64,000 nucleotides of DNA, from contig CM060926.1 of NCBI GenBank assembly GCA_030737875.1, forward strand, positions 316,670,922-316,734,921. Direction: 5' to 3'. Shown in pieces: positions 35,500 through 48,453 of this stretch. Under the pieces are notes generated by a model, which worked only from the letters and a program-made list of their open reading frames with translations, was not told the origin of the DNA and ran no database searches. The position numbers were made by a program, and so were the translations under genes. Source of the DNA: Allium sativum (taxonomy: Eukaryota > Streptophyta > Magnoliopsida > Asparagales > Amaryllidaceae). Positions within the stretch are counted from its first letter, which is position 1, and each line of letters opens with the position of its first letter.

Positions 35500-36420
35500 T
35501 AAAAGTACTAATGGAAAAAATAGAACTTGAAAAAATTCGGAAACCACAAGATATCATTGAACCTGAACTTGAAATTGAGCAAGAATCACAAGCTGTTGTG
35601 GAAACTGAACCTGCTCAAATTACACAAAACATTCATAGATTCGGTAGAATACGTCACGAGCCTGATAGATATTTTGGATTTCTTATGCTCAGACTGGAGA
35701 CATAATGCTCATAGATCAAGATGATCCCACTTCTTACCAAGAGCCTATGAATGGACCAGAATATGAGAAATGGTTTAAAGCCATGAACCATGTACACCAA
35801 CCAAGTGTGGACTTCGGTTGATCTACTTGATGGGGTAAAACCAACCAGTGTAAGTGGGTTTTCAAGAAGAAAACTGGCATGGATGGTAGACTACAACCCT
35901 ATAAAGGTCGATTGGTGGCAAAAGCCAAAAGGTTCCGGTTAACTACGATGAAACCTTCTACCTAGTGGCAATGGTTAAGTCCATTAAGATTATGCTTGCA
36001 ATTGTAACCTTTTTACGATCATGAAATCTGGCAAATGGATGTCTAAACTGCATTCCTTAACTGGAGTCTTATAGAGGATGTGTACACGACATAAACCAAA
36101 GGTTTTGTCAATCCAAAGGATGCTAGAAAAGTATGGAAACTGCTACGATCCATTTATGGATTAAAGCTAGCATCTCAGAGCTAGAATCTTCGTTTTGATG
36201 AAACGGTCAAAGAGTTTGGCTTCATTAAGAATGAAGATGAACCTTGTGTATACAAGAAAATTAGTGGGAGTAACACTATATTCCTAGTATTATACGTAGA
36301 TGACATATTACTTATTCAGAGTGATGTTAGTATATTACAAACAGTAAAGACATGGTTGGGGAAAGTTCTCCATGAAAGACTTAGGTAAGGCAACCTATAT
36401 CTTAAGTATCAAGATCTATA
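35500..36420 (+). pseudogene. copia reverse transcriptase remnant
   Basis: 'CKWVFKKKTGMDG'-like sequence at about 35840-35890 marks the start of the domain. 'QMDV' followed by a stop, then 'TAFLNW' lie at about 36030-36065. The catalytic 'LYVDDILLI' is at about 36290-36315. A proline/glutamate-rich linker with 'RFGRIRHEPDRYFGF' (35640-35690) precedes it, as is usual in copia. Stops and frame changes are frequent. Confidence 0.8.
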
Positions 36421-36599
36421 GAGATAGATCAAGAAAGTTGATCGACTGAAGTAAGAGTACATACATTGACAAAGTGTTAAAAAGGATTTACATGCAAGAG
36501 GCAAGGAAAGCAAACGCACCCACGTCATATGGTATAACACTCTCTAAGACTCAATGTCCTAAATCATAAGATGACAAGGAACGCATGAAAACGGTCCCT

Positions 36600-37215
36600 T
36601 ATGCTTCGACAATTGGATCAATCATGTATGCAAAGTTGTGTACTCGTCTAGATGTCTCGTACGCTTTAAGTATGACAAGTAGATTCTAATTTGATCTAGG
36701 TGAAAGTCACTAGACAGTAGTCAAGAACATCCTTAAGTACCTAACAAGGACCAGAGACTCAATCTTGATATATGGAGGCAAAGAGGAGTTAATGGTTATA
36801 GGTTATAACGACGCTAGTTTCCAGACCGATAGAGGTGACTACAAGTCACAGTCCAGTTATGTGTTTTTCTTGAATGGTGTTGATGTATGCTGGAAAAGTT
36901 AAAAACACGAAACTTGTGCTGATTCGACTATCGAGACTGAATACATTGCTGCTTCTGAAGCAGCAAAGGCGACTGTTTGGATTAAGAAGTTCATCACTGA
37001 ACTTTCTGTTGTTCCATCCATTATTGATCCAATAGAACTTTATTATGACAACAATAAGGCCATTGCTCAGGTTAAGGAACCTATACCACATCATCGATCC
37101 AAACACATACTTCAGCGATACCATCTCATCTTTGAAATTGTTGATAGAGGAGATATACATATATGCAAAGATCTAATAGATAATAATGTTGTAGACTAAT
37201 TGACTAAAGCTTTGC
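36600..37215 (+). pseudogene. copia RNase H remnant
   Basis: Plus-strand motifs are 'VIGYNDASFQTD', then 'DSTIETEYIAASEAAKATVW' and 'YYDNNKAIAQVKEP', followed by 'RSKHI'. These are the copia RNase H core and its C-terminal segment. One stop lies before 'KHETCADS'. It ends about 75 bases before the 3' LTR. Confidence 0.8.
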
Positions 37216-37284
37216 CATAGCAGAAGAATGATAGTCACACTAGTTTAATGGGCATACGATACGTGAGTGATTGGCTCTAGTGCA

Positions 37285-37294
37285 ATTGGGAGAA
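37285..37294 (+). other. copia polypurine tract
   Basis: The sequence TTGGGAGAA precedes the LTR start TGTTAGAGTTTG. Confidence 0.6.
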
Positions 37295-37540
37295 TGTTAG
37301 AGTTTGTACCCTAGAGACAATCTGCTTGATGTGAATGATAATAACATTGTTGATGTTAAATTTTATTTTGAATAAAAGATTCTGTTGTGCTATATTTACT
37401 GTGTTATATAAATATTAACATAAAAGAAGTTCTTAGAATAATAATATGGAATTATGTAGGTTCAAGTAAGTAACTTGAACATGAGATTATATGATATATT
37501 AAGTATTATCTATACTATAGTATAATTACTGAGTATGGAA
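37295..37540 (+). mobile_element. copia 3' LTR (truncated)
   Basis: It matches the 5' LTR left part and contains the uninterrupted Harbinger target (ATATTAAGTA, 37496-37505). After about 37540 I see no further similarity to the 5' LTR. Confidence 0.75.
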
Positions 37541-40500
37541 TGTTGTGCTCTCAGTCATTCTCCTTATTTGAAACCAAAGCGTCACCGCAGCAAACGACGC
37601 AAAACAAAACATCAATATTTCATTTTGTTTTCGCACCCGTTCTCCACAAAACAGGCCTATTTTAATTGCAATTTAATCAGCAAACTAACCCTAGATATCT
37701 CCGAATAAGCAATCGATGATAGCTTGGTTTGGCCACAGCAGGCGATTACGGCCTTCGTCATCCCATGTCTTCCCCCTTCTCTCTGAATGTCTTTCTCCAA
37801 TGACGCTTACTCGCTCTGGCCTTCTTTTCTCTTGCTAACCGTCGACTTCCCCTACCATCTTGCTGACGCCTGGACTCGATTCATTGGAGGGTTTATGCTG
37901 CCTCTTCTTTGGATGTAAGCGCCTATTGCTACAATTTTTTTTGCGCTAGGTTCAGGTTAGCTAGGTTCCTCTTATCTCCATATTTCCTCCGATTTGGTTT
38001 GTCATTTTTCCCCAAAAACATTCAGTTAGTTAGATTTGTCGATATAGGTTAAAAACAAGGTCTATTATGCACCAATTAAATTCTGGAATTGTTTATGACA
38101 TGGAAATTGAGTAATAATACATTTATATACTTCTTAGTTTAGATGAGAAGTATGGATAGCCTATAATAGTTTGGTTAGCCATATAAAAATTCATTTAATT
38201 TACTATTCTCTGTTTGGGAATAGGAGTGTGTGATCAAATAATTTACAAATTATCTCATCAGGTCATCATAAACATTTGTTTTTTCTTAGCATGTGATGGA
38301 AGTGAAATGAGGAAAAAAAATTGTGTATGTTTTTAGATTTCTAAATAGGTGCGCTAGATTGGTTAATATGCTGTTCTTTATATGAATGTTTAGTGAGCGT
38401 AAAGTGCATATTCAATTCTTTGTTGCTGCTAAACCAGAAGTTTACCATAAATTTGGTAAGTTTATTGAATTGGAACTATTGATAAAAGTGGGTTGTTGTT
38501 AAATGGTTTTGAGATAGTTTTCAAAGGACAAATAGATCTATTTAGGGTATTACAAACAAACAAAAGCTAGATAAATGAAAATAAAATATACAAAAGTTCA
38601 AAATGTACACATGAGTATATAATATGTAAATAAGAGCTAAAGTTTGTCAGTTGCTTTGTAGTAGAACTAGGAACCATTATAGATTATTCATAGACGTAAA
38701 TATGAAAATTCAAGGTTAACACTATCGGTTGGTAAGGACTGAAGATCGATTATCATGGATACTAACAATATTTTATACAATGATTCATGTAAATACTCTC
38801 TTGAAATTTTTTCTTTTCGTCTATAAATGTGAAGAATCGTTTATTACAACTCATATTTATATCATTTCCACAATTCAATACAACCCCTGTTTTAGGAAAT
38901 TAAAGCCACATGACAACTCTATCATATTTAACATGATTGATTTTCAATGTATTATTGAATTTTCAAAGTGAAGTGTAGATAAAACACATTGTACGTTTGT
39001 TTAAAACTGAGGATACTTTTTTTCGTTTTCTTAGTGTTGTTTATGTTTTGTATTTATGTTCTAACCTGTGCTGTTAAATTGTACGATTGTTATGATTAAT
39101 AATTATGTAGTTATTTTACTAAGTGAACACTTTTAAATTTTACTTTCATAAATTATAAACTTAAATTGTCCAAATTTGATGGATTACTTGAGATTTAATG
39201 ATGTCTCAATTGCTTTATTGTTTTTCTGCTGCTTGAATCACTGATGCAACATATTTGTGGTGGTTATTAGGTGTTTTGATAAGAAATGAAAAAGAGGCTC
39301 GCAGCTTCAACCCTTCCAATTGACGCCTACCCTCATTTCATGTGAGGCAATAAATTGGTATGCACCTCAAACATTCTCTTTTCAACAAGTATATGTAAAA
39401 TTAGAATTCTTGTGGTTCAGAAATTAATTCTCTAAATGGATTTTCACTCATTACAGCCAATACATACTCGCCTAATTTTTCCTCCACCATATATTGTTTG
39501 ATACAGCTAGCTACATTTATAATGTTTGCTTACTGACGTTTGTCTGATTTGGCATTGTGATGGTATATCTTAATGTAAATCTTATTAAGTTGTGTATATC
39601 ATGGCTGAAGCGATGAAAATTGAAAGATGTGTTCTTCTAGTAGTTCATACCCGATGATTTCTTTTTTTGGTTTTTTGTTATAATTTAGTAACTGTGGCAT
39701 CGTTTCATTTTGTTATAACTTATACGTAGCATCAATCATACTCTGATATTTTGAATTATATGTTGTAGCAAACAGCAGTAATTGGGATGAACAATCAAAA
39801 AATTATATTTTTCATATAACCATATCTGCAACTATTTATATTCAATTATAACTTCCTTTTCCACATACACTGAATCAATACTTTTTTTAGTTCAAATATT
39901 GTCCTTTAACATTGATCCTTCTGATGTAACCTGAATCTAACCATCAAATATTGACATATATGTCGTGTTGATGCCATATAATTTTCTTTATGCATATTAC
40001 TGTCAACGGTTTTAAATTGAGGATCGAAAAACTAACATACACATTTTAGGATTAAAAAATTGATCTACCTTAAGCGAATCGCGGTGGTTGGTTTGTTCTT
40101 ATTATTGTTGAACTGAAAATCAATATTTGAATTTATATCATCTTAGCTTTAACTAAAAGTTCCAATCATTCTTATTTCATTTACCATCACGTAAAATTAT
40201 GCCCTTTATTTTATACAGTCTTGCAGATAATTTTCGTACCTATTTTTGTTTAGTTCTCCAGCTAACCCGATCAATCTTATACACATATGGTAATTTGTAA
40301 ACTTTCACTAATCAAAAAATACAGAGCAAAACATTCAAGGTAAAACACTTAATACATGATAATAGTTAACCATATTTTAGACCAGCCATGTTGTAAAAAT
40401 AATCAAATATGGATTATCTGTCAGTCATGCTCATATATTTTATGGATGATAGATACAATATTCGTATCATTTAGATACTAATCATAGTCTTTGTTTTGGC

Positions 40501-41930
40501 ATAATAAAATAGATTTTACTAATTAAGATATCATCATCACAATATAGATTTCATAATAATGGTCGTACATCAAAATAAATTGATCATGTTCTGCACATTT
40601 CCTTTAAAGTTTTGAAGTTCTAGCCTATTTTGGCCTATTTATAGAGCACTAAGACAATATTATTCTGCAATTCAACCATTGCATTCACGATCCTAAATGG
40701 GCATTTGTCAGAACATCTCTTTCCAATTAACTATAACATAATATCATCATTATGCACTTTCATTTTCTTCCCCAGTATGAATAATTCATTCATTTACGTA
40801 TTCATAAATTAAACTTTTTTACCCCTTAGTTTTCTTGATTTATTTCTTTAAAGTATTTCCTTTTCCCATATTTAATACACTCCTTATTTTTAGTCATTTT
40901 AAATGCTTTCCTTCATGTTTTGAAGGATCCTCGACGAATATATCTCATTGGTTGTCCCCATGCAAATAATATTACTTATAACTTTTGATTACTATAAAAG
41001 TTTGATTGAGTATCCTGCTTGTCTCAATATAATCTTTTAATTATAACCAGTTATATATCTCATCATAATTTTCGTATCCCATTTTGATACAATCTTTTAA
41101 AACAATAATTTAGTATTTCGTATTTTGTTTTGTTGGATTCATTTATCTTGTTCTACATTTAATTCCGTTAGTTCGAGTTAAGGTTTGTCTTTGAGTTTTG
41201 AGTAGATAATATCATCTATCTTACTAATTACTATTTCACATACCCTCACTAATTATATTTTTTTTCTGCATTTTTTAGATTATTAGTGATTACAAGTTGC
41301 AAAAGACTGGGGCACTGATCCAATCTGGGTTCAATGAGGTACGCTGAATAGAAGGATGGTTTGAAGCAGGATGAGCTGAATGCAAGAGAGTTGTAGACTG
41401 GAGGAACGTTGAGTACTGTATTGTGCATACGTCAACTAACCTGTACATTAATAGCTAACCAAGCTGCCTCCGATACCTTTCTTAATTGAGGGTATTTCTT
41501 AGTTCTCGATTTCTAAGATGCATTTTTCCCGTGTGTAGGTTCTTTCTTATTTAGTGTATGGGCTTGGTTATTGAGATGAATCTTTTACAAGCTTTTTATA
41601 TATGATTTTACAGGTTGGGTTTCACAAGTTTAAGCTCTTTCTTTATTGATCTTCAATTAAAAAATAGGAGTCTCTCTTTCGAATAAATCCTAGAATCATT
41701 TCCTATGCCATCAGGTAATCTCCTTTGTCAACTTTCCATGTTCTTTATTCTATTTCCTCTGGGATTCCCAACTCTTTTAGTATAAATAAACCTATGTTAT
41801 TCTTTCTACATTTTATTTAGCTGATATTGTCGCGAACAGGCCCAACAGAGAAATTATTATGCTCATTTTAATAACTGATGAAAGAAAATGCTACAACATG
41901 TTATGTAGGGATTGGGTGAAGAAACCTGAT
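37541..41930. other. AT-rich region without recognisable genes
   Basis: No domain or long frame on either strand. GC-richer, exon-like patches stand out. The patch at about 37550-37920 has a 43-codon frame at 37787-37918 and a GTAAGC donor at its end. Others are about 39271-39359 (AG before, GTATGC after) and 41280-41338 (AG before, GTACGC after). They may be exons of a non-coding transcript, or old captured fragments. Confidence 0.3.
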
Positions 41931-41938
41931 ACACCAAC

Positions 41939-42740
41939 CAAGGTTCTAAATTCCGGCCGGCATGCCGAAAATCCGGCCATTCCGGTCTGGTTCCGGCGAT
42001 GACCAGGCCGGAAATCACAAAAAAATCCGTTTCGTTCTGCTGTAAAGAAAAAAAATCGCAACACTTTCATTCAATTACATGTGAGAAAAGGTAGATTTTT
42101 TATGCTTTAAATCCTCTAAATCAAATTCGAAATCGGAAATTTTCAGCAAGCCCAGTATTTGGAACATAAGCATTACATGAAATCGAATCCAAATTTTGCT
42201 ACAAAACCAAACAAAAGCCAGAAAAATAGAATTAAAAATAAAAGAAAACTAATCTGTTAGCTTTACTTCGATTACTTCATCGTCTACTTCTTCAAAGCAG
42301 CGAAGGTCGTCTCCAGTAGTATCGATTAGCAGCTCGGGATGCTTTTTCTTTCATTTGTTATCAATCGGTTTTCCTTTTTTTCCCCTGGTTTCGATTTCAG
42401 CGGTTGAGGGAGAGACGAGAGCGACAGGGGGGAGACGTTGAACGCTGAATAGTGAATACAAACATTTTTTTTATTACTAAGCAGAAGCAGTTTTATGTTC
42501 AGGCCTTTTTTTTTAAAGTAACTTATGTTCAGGCTTATTACTGCTAAGCAGTCATGTTGTGTATTTTTTCATCAAATCAATTCTGAACCCTGACTACATA
42601 TTATTTGCGTATTTATAAAAAAAAAAGTACTCCGGAATTGTCAAACTGGAATTAAACTGGATTTTCCGGAATTTCCGAAATGGAACCGGAATTTCAAATT
42701 TTCTACCTAACCGGAACCAGAAACGGTATTTCGAACCTTG
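41939..42740. mobile_element. hAT-type element, 802 bp
   Basis: Ends CAAGGTTCTAAATTCCGG and (reverse complement of the right end) CAAGGTTCGAAATACCG form inverted repeats. Words of the CCGGAATTTCCG type extend the symmetry inward at both ends. A perfect 8-bp duplication ACACCAAC flanks it (41931-41938 and 42741-42748). It shows no transposase, so it is non-autonomous. Confidence 0.9.
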
Positions 42741-42748
42741 ACACCAAC

Positions 42749-43985
42749 GCCCTCCGTTTGAAAAGTATAAATAGTAATACTTATCCTTAATTTGAGGTAC
42801 TAGAAACCAGTGTTTACGTATATGAAAGCAGCTGCAAATGAAGAGAAAATTTTGTACCCTCACCATACAAACATAAAATTTTTGTTATCAGTTACACTCC
42901 CAGGTTGTTTTATTATTATGTGATAAATGTCGCATATGTTAGTGTAATAGTGACTAATTGCTTAAAAGATTTGGGGGGAAGAGGATAAGTTGCTTGCTGA
43001 CTGCCAAATGAACAAAAATAACTTGACTCACATACATGTCTTTTGATTTATTATTATGATCATATTATATTTCTGCCCTCTGTTTGCTGAATGAGTTGCA
43101 CTATCTGCATTTATCCATTGTGGGTTTTTGCCATTAAGAAATTGGTGCTTCGTCTATATGTATTTAAGCCTGTCATGACCGTATGGTCCTTGGATTATGC
43201 AAGCAATAATTTGATGAATAAACATTATGTTGATAATACAAAGGGTGCCACTGCTATCATTTCTATCTTTTATATGAAATTGTTTCATCATTTTCATGTT
43301 ATTCTATGCATAAAGAACATTTTTTATGTCAATGTTTAGACTCTGCCCGTGATCTGTTTATCTACATGTTCAATATACATGTTGGTTTAACAAAATTATT
43401 TTAGCAAATGCTACCATATATTATGAATTTCGTGCAATTGTTGCAATCATGTTAATATTGAAATCCATTTCTCAACACTTCAGATAAAAACGAACTCTTT
43501 AAGCTGAATCCAAATGCAGATCTGAATCGTGAAACTAATCAGGGTTTAAAATTACATGGTACTCAAATTAAAGTAGAATAAATGCTTTAAAACATGGTAA
43601 TTTCGCGCCCTTTGAGCACTTTACATTTATAACGTTTTACGTCTTGGTTTAATGAGGAATTAAATAGCTTTATTTGTTAAAATGGGGAACTATATTAACC
43701 TTTTTTGTCTCCTGGAAGATGAATTGAAATTTGTATGTATTTACATGTGTAAATTCAGCTTTTCAACGTTCCTATTATGTTTTCTCTATGCTCAAGTAGC
43801 GTACTGACATGTTTTTTCTATGTTCATTTAAATGCCATGTTCTTGGTTTTCTAGAAAAATAAAATGCTATATGACTGACAATTATCGTAGTCTTATTTCA
43901 TCTTACAGTTTTCGATAAAATTTCGGGATTAATCACATTGTTAAGACTTAAGTTTTCTTTGGCCCATCTGCCTTGAAGGACTATC
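42749..43985. other. AT-rich region, no feature seen
   Basis: Contains short frames such as an 82-codon one at 43091-43339 with no recognisable domain. Nothing else stands out. Confidence 0.3.
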
Positions 43986-44950
43986 CTATTTGTAACAACC
44001 CGTAAAATGCGAGCCAGTTTGAAATTTTTATTTTGGCAACTTTAGTGAATTTTGAATATTTAATCTGAATTATTTTAAATAATATCGACGAGAAATTTAT
44101 TTTGAATATAATTAGAACGTATATATTATATACGTCGTCGTTAGAATATATAATAATTATATATAATTATAAAAGGAATTGAAAATGGCGCGGTAGTTCG
44201 AAAATTCGATTTCTGATTTCAAATGAATATACAGAATTCAATATAAGTCAGAATTGAACGAAACAAGAAATATTTGAATCTGTATAATTATATCTTTGTA
44301 ACGAAGTTAACAAACTGAGATTTCATTTTAGAAATGATAAGATATGTCCAGTTTAAAATTAGAAATAGTCGCTGTGGAATTTATATATATTTTTATATAT
44401 ATAAGGCCCTTAAAAATAGCAATTTTGCAAACGACCTCAGATTTCGACGAAACCAGTTTTGTTGGGTCCGTGATGTCAAGTTATGGCTAGGTTTCAAATT
44501 TCATAATTTTTCGAATCAATATGTGAGCGTGGCAAAGGAAAACGCGTTTGACCAGTTTCAGTTGATTTTAATCGACTGGAAATTGGCCATTTTTCCAACA
44601 ATCTCAGAATTCGACGAAACTAGTTTTGTTAGGACCGTATCGTCAATACGAAGCTAGAAAATATTTTCGGGAATTTTTCTAGTTAGTGTGTGGCCCCGGT
44701 AAATTGAAATGTGCGTTTAAATTGAATATATAAAGATTTATATTTTAAATTTAACGGAAACTGGTCGTAACGTCCGAGTTGGCTTACGCAGCATATCCCA
44801 TTGTGTTCGGAATAGGGGTATTGCGCTAGGGACGGCAGTCGTTGGGTGAAACTCCGAGTTAGAAGGAAAAGTCAACAATTAGGGTTTGGGAAAAAAAATT
44901 AAATATAAAATAAAATAATAAAATATAAAAATATAAACATTTACACTAAA

Positions 44951-45323
44951 GCCCCCCCCCCCGTCTTTACTTTTCCCCAATCAGAAAAACCCGATCCCCA
45001 ATTTAAAAATGGCCACCTGCGATCCGTCGCACCACCGTGGTTGGTCAACAAGCCTCCCCGAGCATCTCCCCCTCGCAACCCTTCTCCTTCGTCGATCCTT
45101 CTCTTCCCTCCAACACCCCACCTTGAACTGACCAAGCCGCCGCTCCCTATCACCACCCCCGCTCCGTCTAGGCGCGCCACGCATGAAGACCGCGCCCCTC
45201 TGCATCGCGAGGCCCTCCACCAGACCGCGCTCACACCAAATCGAGACGCCCATCTCCACAGACCCGAAGAGAACCACCGCCACCCCTGATGGCGCCAATG
45301 ACCTGCCGTGACCCCTCCCCCCC
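44951..45323 (+). other. GC-rich exon-like island, copy 2 LTR1
   Basis: About 370 bp rich in C and CpG, between AT-rich flanks. It ends at the splice donor GTAAGT (45324-45329). A frame from an ATG at 45012 gives only about 42 codons. It holds the same LTR position as the island of copy 1, but I see no sequence similarity between them beyond composition. The copy in the second LTR lies at 53175-53552. Confidence 0.45.
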
Positions 45324-45844
45324 GTAAGTATTTTATTGTTTTTTTTTTTTATTTATTTATTTTAATTCGTTAAAAAAAAACTGAATTGTTTTATTTAAAA
45401 AAAAAAAAAAGGTAAGTTCTGATTTTTAAAACGATAAAAAAACTGATTTTGTTTATTAGAATATAAAACTGATTTTGTTTATTAGAATATAAAACTGATT
45501 TTTGATTTAAGAATATAAGAATGATTTTGATTTAAAAATATAAAACTGATTTTGTTTTAATAGTAAAAACAGGTTTTAAAGGAAGTATAAAAACTGATTT
45601 TTGGAAATTTTAAACTTTAAATAGAAAATGGTTTGATCTTTAAAGTAGAAAAGACGGATTTTTATTAAGCAGAAAGTTTTAATTTTTATTTCATATAAAG
45701 ATGCGATTTTTAAAATAGAAAAAAGATGTGATTTTTACAATAGAAAAGAGGCGATTTTTACAATAGAAAAGATTCGATTTTTAAATGGAATAGATTCTAT
45801 TTTTATAAAAAGGAAAGGAATGATTTTTACCATTAAGTAACGTA

Positions 45845-46060
45845 TATAAAAATTCGATTTTTATATATTGAATAGCGAACTAAAAATTCGATTTTTATAT
45901 ATTGAACTTTGAACTAAAAATTCGATTTTTATATATTGAACTTCGAACTAAAAATTCGATTTTTATATATTGAACTTCGAACTAAAAGTTCGATTTTTAT
46001 ATATTGAACTTTGAACTAAAAATTCGATTTTTATAAATTGAATAGCGAAGTAAAAATGTG
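45845..46060 (+). repeat. 34-bp tandem repeat, copy 2 LTR1
   Basis: Six or so units of AAAAATTCGATTTTTATATA plus TTGAACTTCGAACT, period 34 bp. Similar repeats with different variants lie in copy 1 at 23890-24120 and 31786-32010, so this array predates the split of the two subfamilies. Confidence 0.85.
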
Positions 46061-47020
46061 ATTTTTACGTATGTAGTGAAAGCAGCAACGAAGGTGACAA
46101 AAAGGCGAAACGACGAAGACTTCTGCAAAAGAAGTGCCGTGGAGCTAGGATAGCTATATGTGAGAATTTCTCACCTTTCAATTTATTTTTCTAGTTATAT
46201 ATATACTAGGATGCAGACGGTGCTTAGTAGCACCCGACACCCGTCCACAGACCATGGACTTGTTTGTTTGACTGTTTGGTGATTGATTGTGATATTGGTT
46301 TGAATGTGGTTTGTGGTGTGAAAAATCGAATCGATAAATTGGTTAGGATTAGACGTGCGCCGTTATAAGGCGAAGGAGTAAGGCTAGGTTAGACCCTTAC
46401 TCCAAAGTTTGTGGTTTGCATAACGAATTGATTTGATTGATGTGTGAATGGCGTGGGCCTTCACTAGACCGGGGATAAGGCTAGGCCTTGTCCCGTTTCT
46501 AGTATCGTGCCGTTATGCCGCCGAAATTTTCTAAAATAAGTTAGAAAAATAAAATTAGCATTTTATTTAACGAATGAACTGAATATAAATTCATATGTTA
46601 AAATAAAATGTGTTATCGTTAAAAATATAATTTTTAACGTGAATGTGAATAAATAAATATTCATTTACAAACCAGACGGTTTGTTTATGTACACCTATTT
46701 GAATGACGTTGATTGGGTCGATAAATTTTACACATCGCCTAACTGCACAAATAAAATATGTGTTTGATTGTTTGAAACCCCACACGGGTGTTAGGATGAA
46801 ATTTGAAGTTCACTCATCCTGATTTATTAAATATGTCGATCGATTGATTGACAAGCTGCTATAAGCGTTAAATGTCTATATTTGATGCTTATACAGTGTA
46901 GTGCACTTTGGTTGATGGTTGATTATTCATCGTTGTTGATATATACATGTGTTGTAGAAAATCCATATAATTAACATTATATGGTAATTGATTGGGCCTC
47001 ATTCCAGTTTCGAGAAAAAT

Positions 47021-47150
47021 AGAAATATTTGAAATAGAAATATTTGAAATAGAAATATTTGAAATAGAAATATTTGAAATAGAAATATTTGAAATAGAAA
47101 TATTTGAAATAGAAATATTTGAAATAGAAATATTTGAAATAGAATATTTG
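47021..47150 (+). repeat. 15-bp tandem repeat, 9 copies, copy 2 LTR1
   Basis: The unit is AGAAATATTTGAAAT, nine copies, the last with one base lost. At the same place copy 1 has only about two copies (about 22905-22945), so the array expanded in the copy 2 lineage. Confidence 0.9.
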
Positions 47151-47272
47151 AAAATAGAAATATGTGAAGCCGTGAGGATTAGATTGACGCCATTTTGACG
47201 TGAACGATATTTATATCGATTTTATTCATTTTAAAATGAATATTGAAACGTGATTTCGAAATCGAATATTTT

Positions 47273-47575
47273 GAAATGAATTGAATTGAAAACGATTTCG
47301 AAATGAATTGAATTGAAAACGATTTCGAAATGAATTGAATTGAAAACGATTTCGAAATGAATTGAATTGAAAACGATTTCGAAATGAATTGAATTGAAAA
47401 CGATTTCGAAATGAATTAAATTGAAAACGATTTCGAAATGAATTGAATTGAAAACGATTTCGAAATGAATTGAATTGAAAACGATTTCGAAATGAATTGA
47501 ATTGAAAACGATTTCGAAATGAATTGAATTTTAAAACGATTTCGAAATGAATTGAATTGAAAACGAATTCAAATG
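47273..47575 (+). repeat. 27-bp tandem array, copy 2 LTR1
   Basis: About 11 units of GAATTGAATTGAAAACG plus ATTTCGAAAT, period 27 bp, the reverse complement of the copy 1 array. It is shorter than in copy 1 (about 20 units). The second LTR has it at 55502-55804. Confidence 0.9.
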
Positions 47576-48453
47576 GAATTGAAAGCGAATTGAAATGAAT
47601 TCAAATTGAATTGAAATTTGAATTGAATAGAAATGAATTTTGAAACGAATTTATAAAGAAGAATTCAATTTTGATTTGAATTGAAAAGGAAGTTGAAATT
47701 GCTTTTGAAACGAATTTAAAACCATTTATATAATTCGTTTTAAATAGTAATCGACGAAATATATATTATATATATTATATATATAATATAATGGCCTGAA
47801 TAGAACGCGCCGCGCTGCGGCAGTTCGCGAATTTCGATCATTTGTTTCAAACGGACATTACGGGAGATCCGACCGTCGGATTCTCCTAAAACCGGAACCG
47901 TTGGGTTCGTATCGAAAAGAGCTTTCTAATGAATGTTAGAAATTTGAAATCTAACGGTTGGATTTGGAGATACGTCCAAATCAAATTCGAAAAAGGTCGC
48001 TGTAAGTGCAGTTCGATGGCCGTTAATGGAAATCGACCGTACGGGCCTTGATAAAATTATTAAAAATAGTAATAATTTGTGTAAAATCATAAGAAATGAT
48101 TTGTGAAAGTTTGGGATGAAAAACTCCATATTTGAAAAGATAAAAATAGATTTTTATCGAAATGAACTAGTTTTGAACTAGAATTATAATTCTATTTATT
48201 TTTAAATAAATAAATTGAATTTGAAATGGTTTTGAAAATAACCAAAATTTCCAATGATTGCATTGGAGTGGATTTGAATCGAAATTGTCTTCGGAATATT
48301 TCGATGTTGGAATTCGTGATATTACAGGTGTTGTTATGGAAATTTGAAAGATATATATGTATATCGTTATTTCCAATACGACATTTGTTAATCGTAGAAT
48401 TTGATATTGAATATAGGCCGATATAGTTTCTATTCAGAGCCTTGTATTGAATA

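Larger units (their letters stand above)
8261..37540 (+). mobile_element. decayed Ty1/copia element carrying nested insertions
   Basis: The left LTR begins near 8261 and is split by a Harbinger element. Its right part ends at 17989 and is followed by a primer site for initiator methionine tRNA. Gag, protease, integrase, reverse transcriptase and RNase H follow in copia order on the plus strand, with gag interrupted by a 14.7-kb insertion. A polypurine tract (37285-37294) precedes the 3' LTR at 37295. All coding parts carry stops and frame changes. Without the insertions the element would be roughly 6.2-6.5 kb. Confidence 0.8.

Noticed and set aside
43091..43339. 82-codon ATG-started frame
   Set aside because: No recognisable motif, surrounded by AT-rich non-coding sequence. 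Length is within chance expectation.
44941..45298. Overlapping 82-105 codon frames in the GC-rich island on both strands
   Set aside because: GC-rich DNA lacks stops by composition. Frames differ between LTR1 and LTR2 where poly-C length changes, and no ATG-started frame is conserved.
46992..47198. 68-codon frame with glutamate-isoleucine-phenylalanine repeats
   Set aside because: Artefact of the 15-bp array in the giant LTR.
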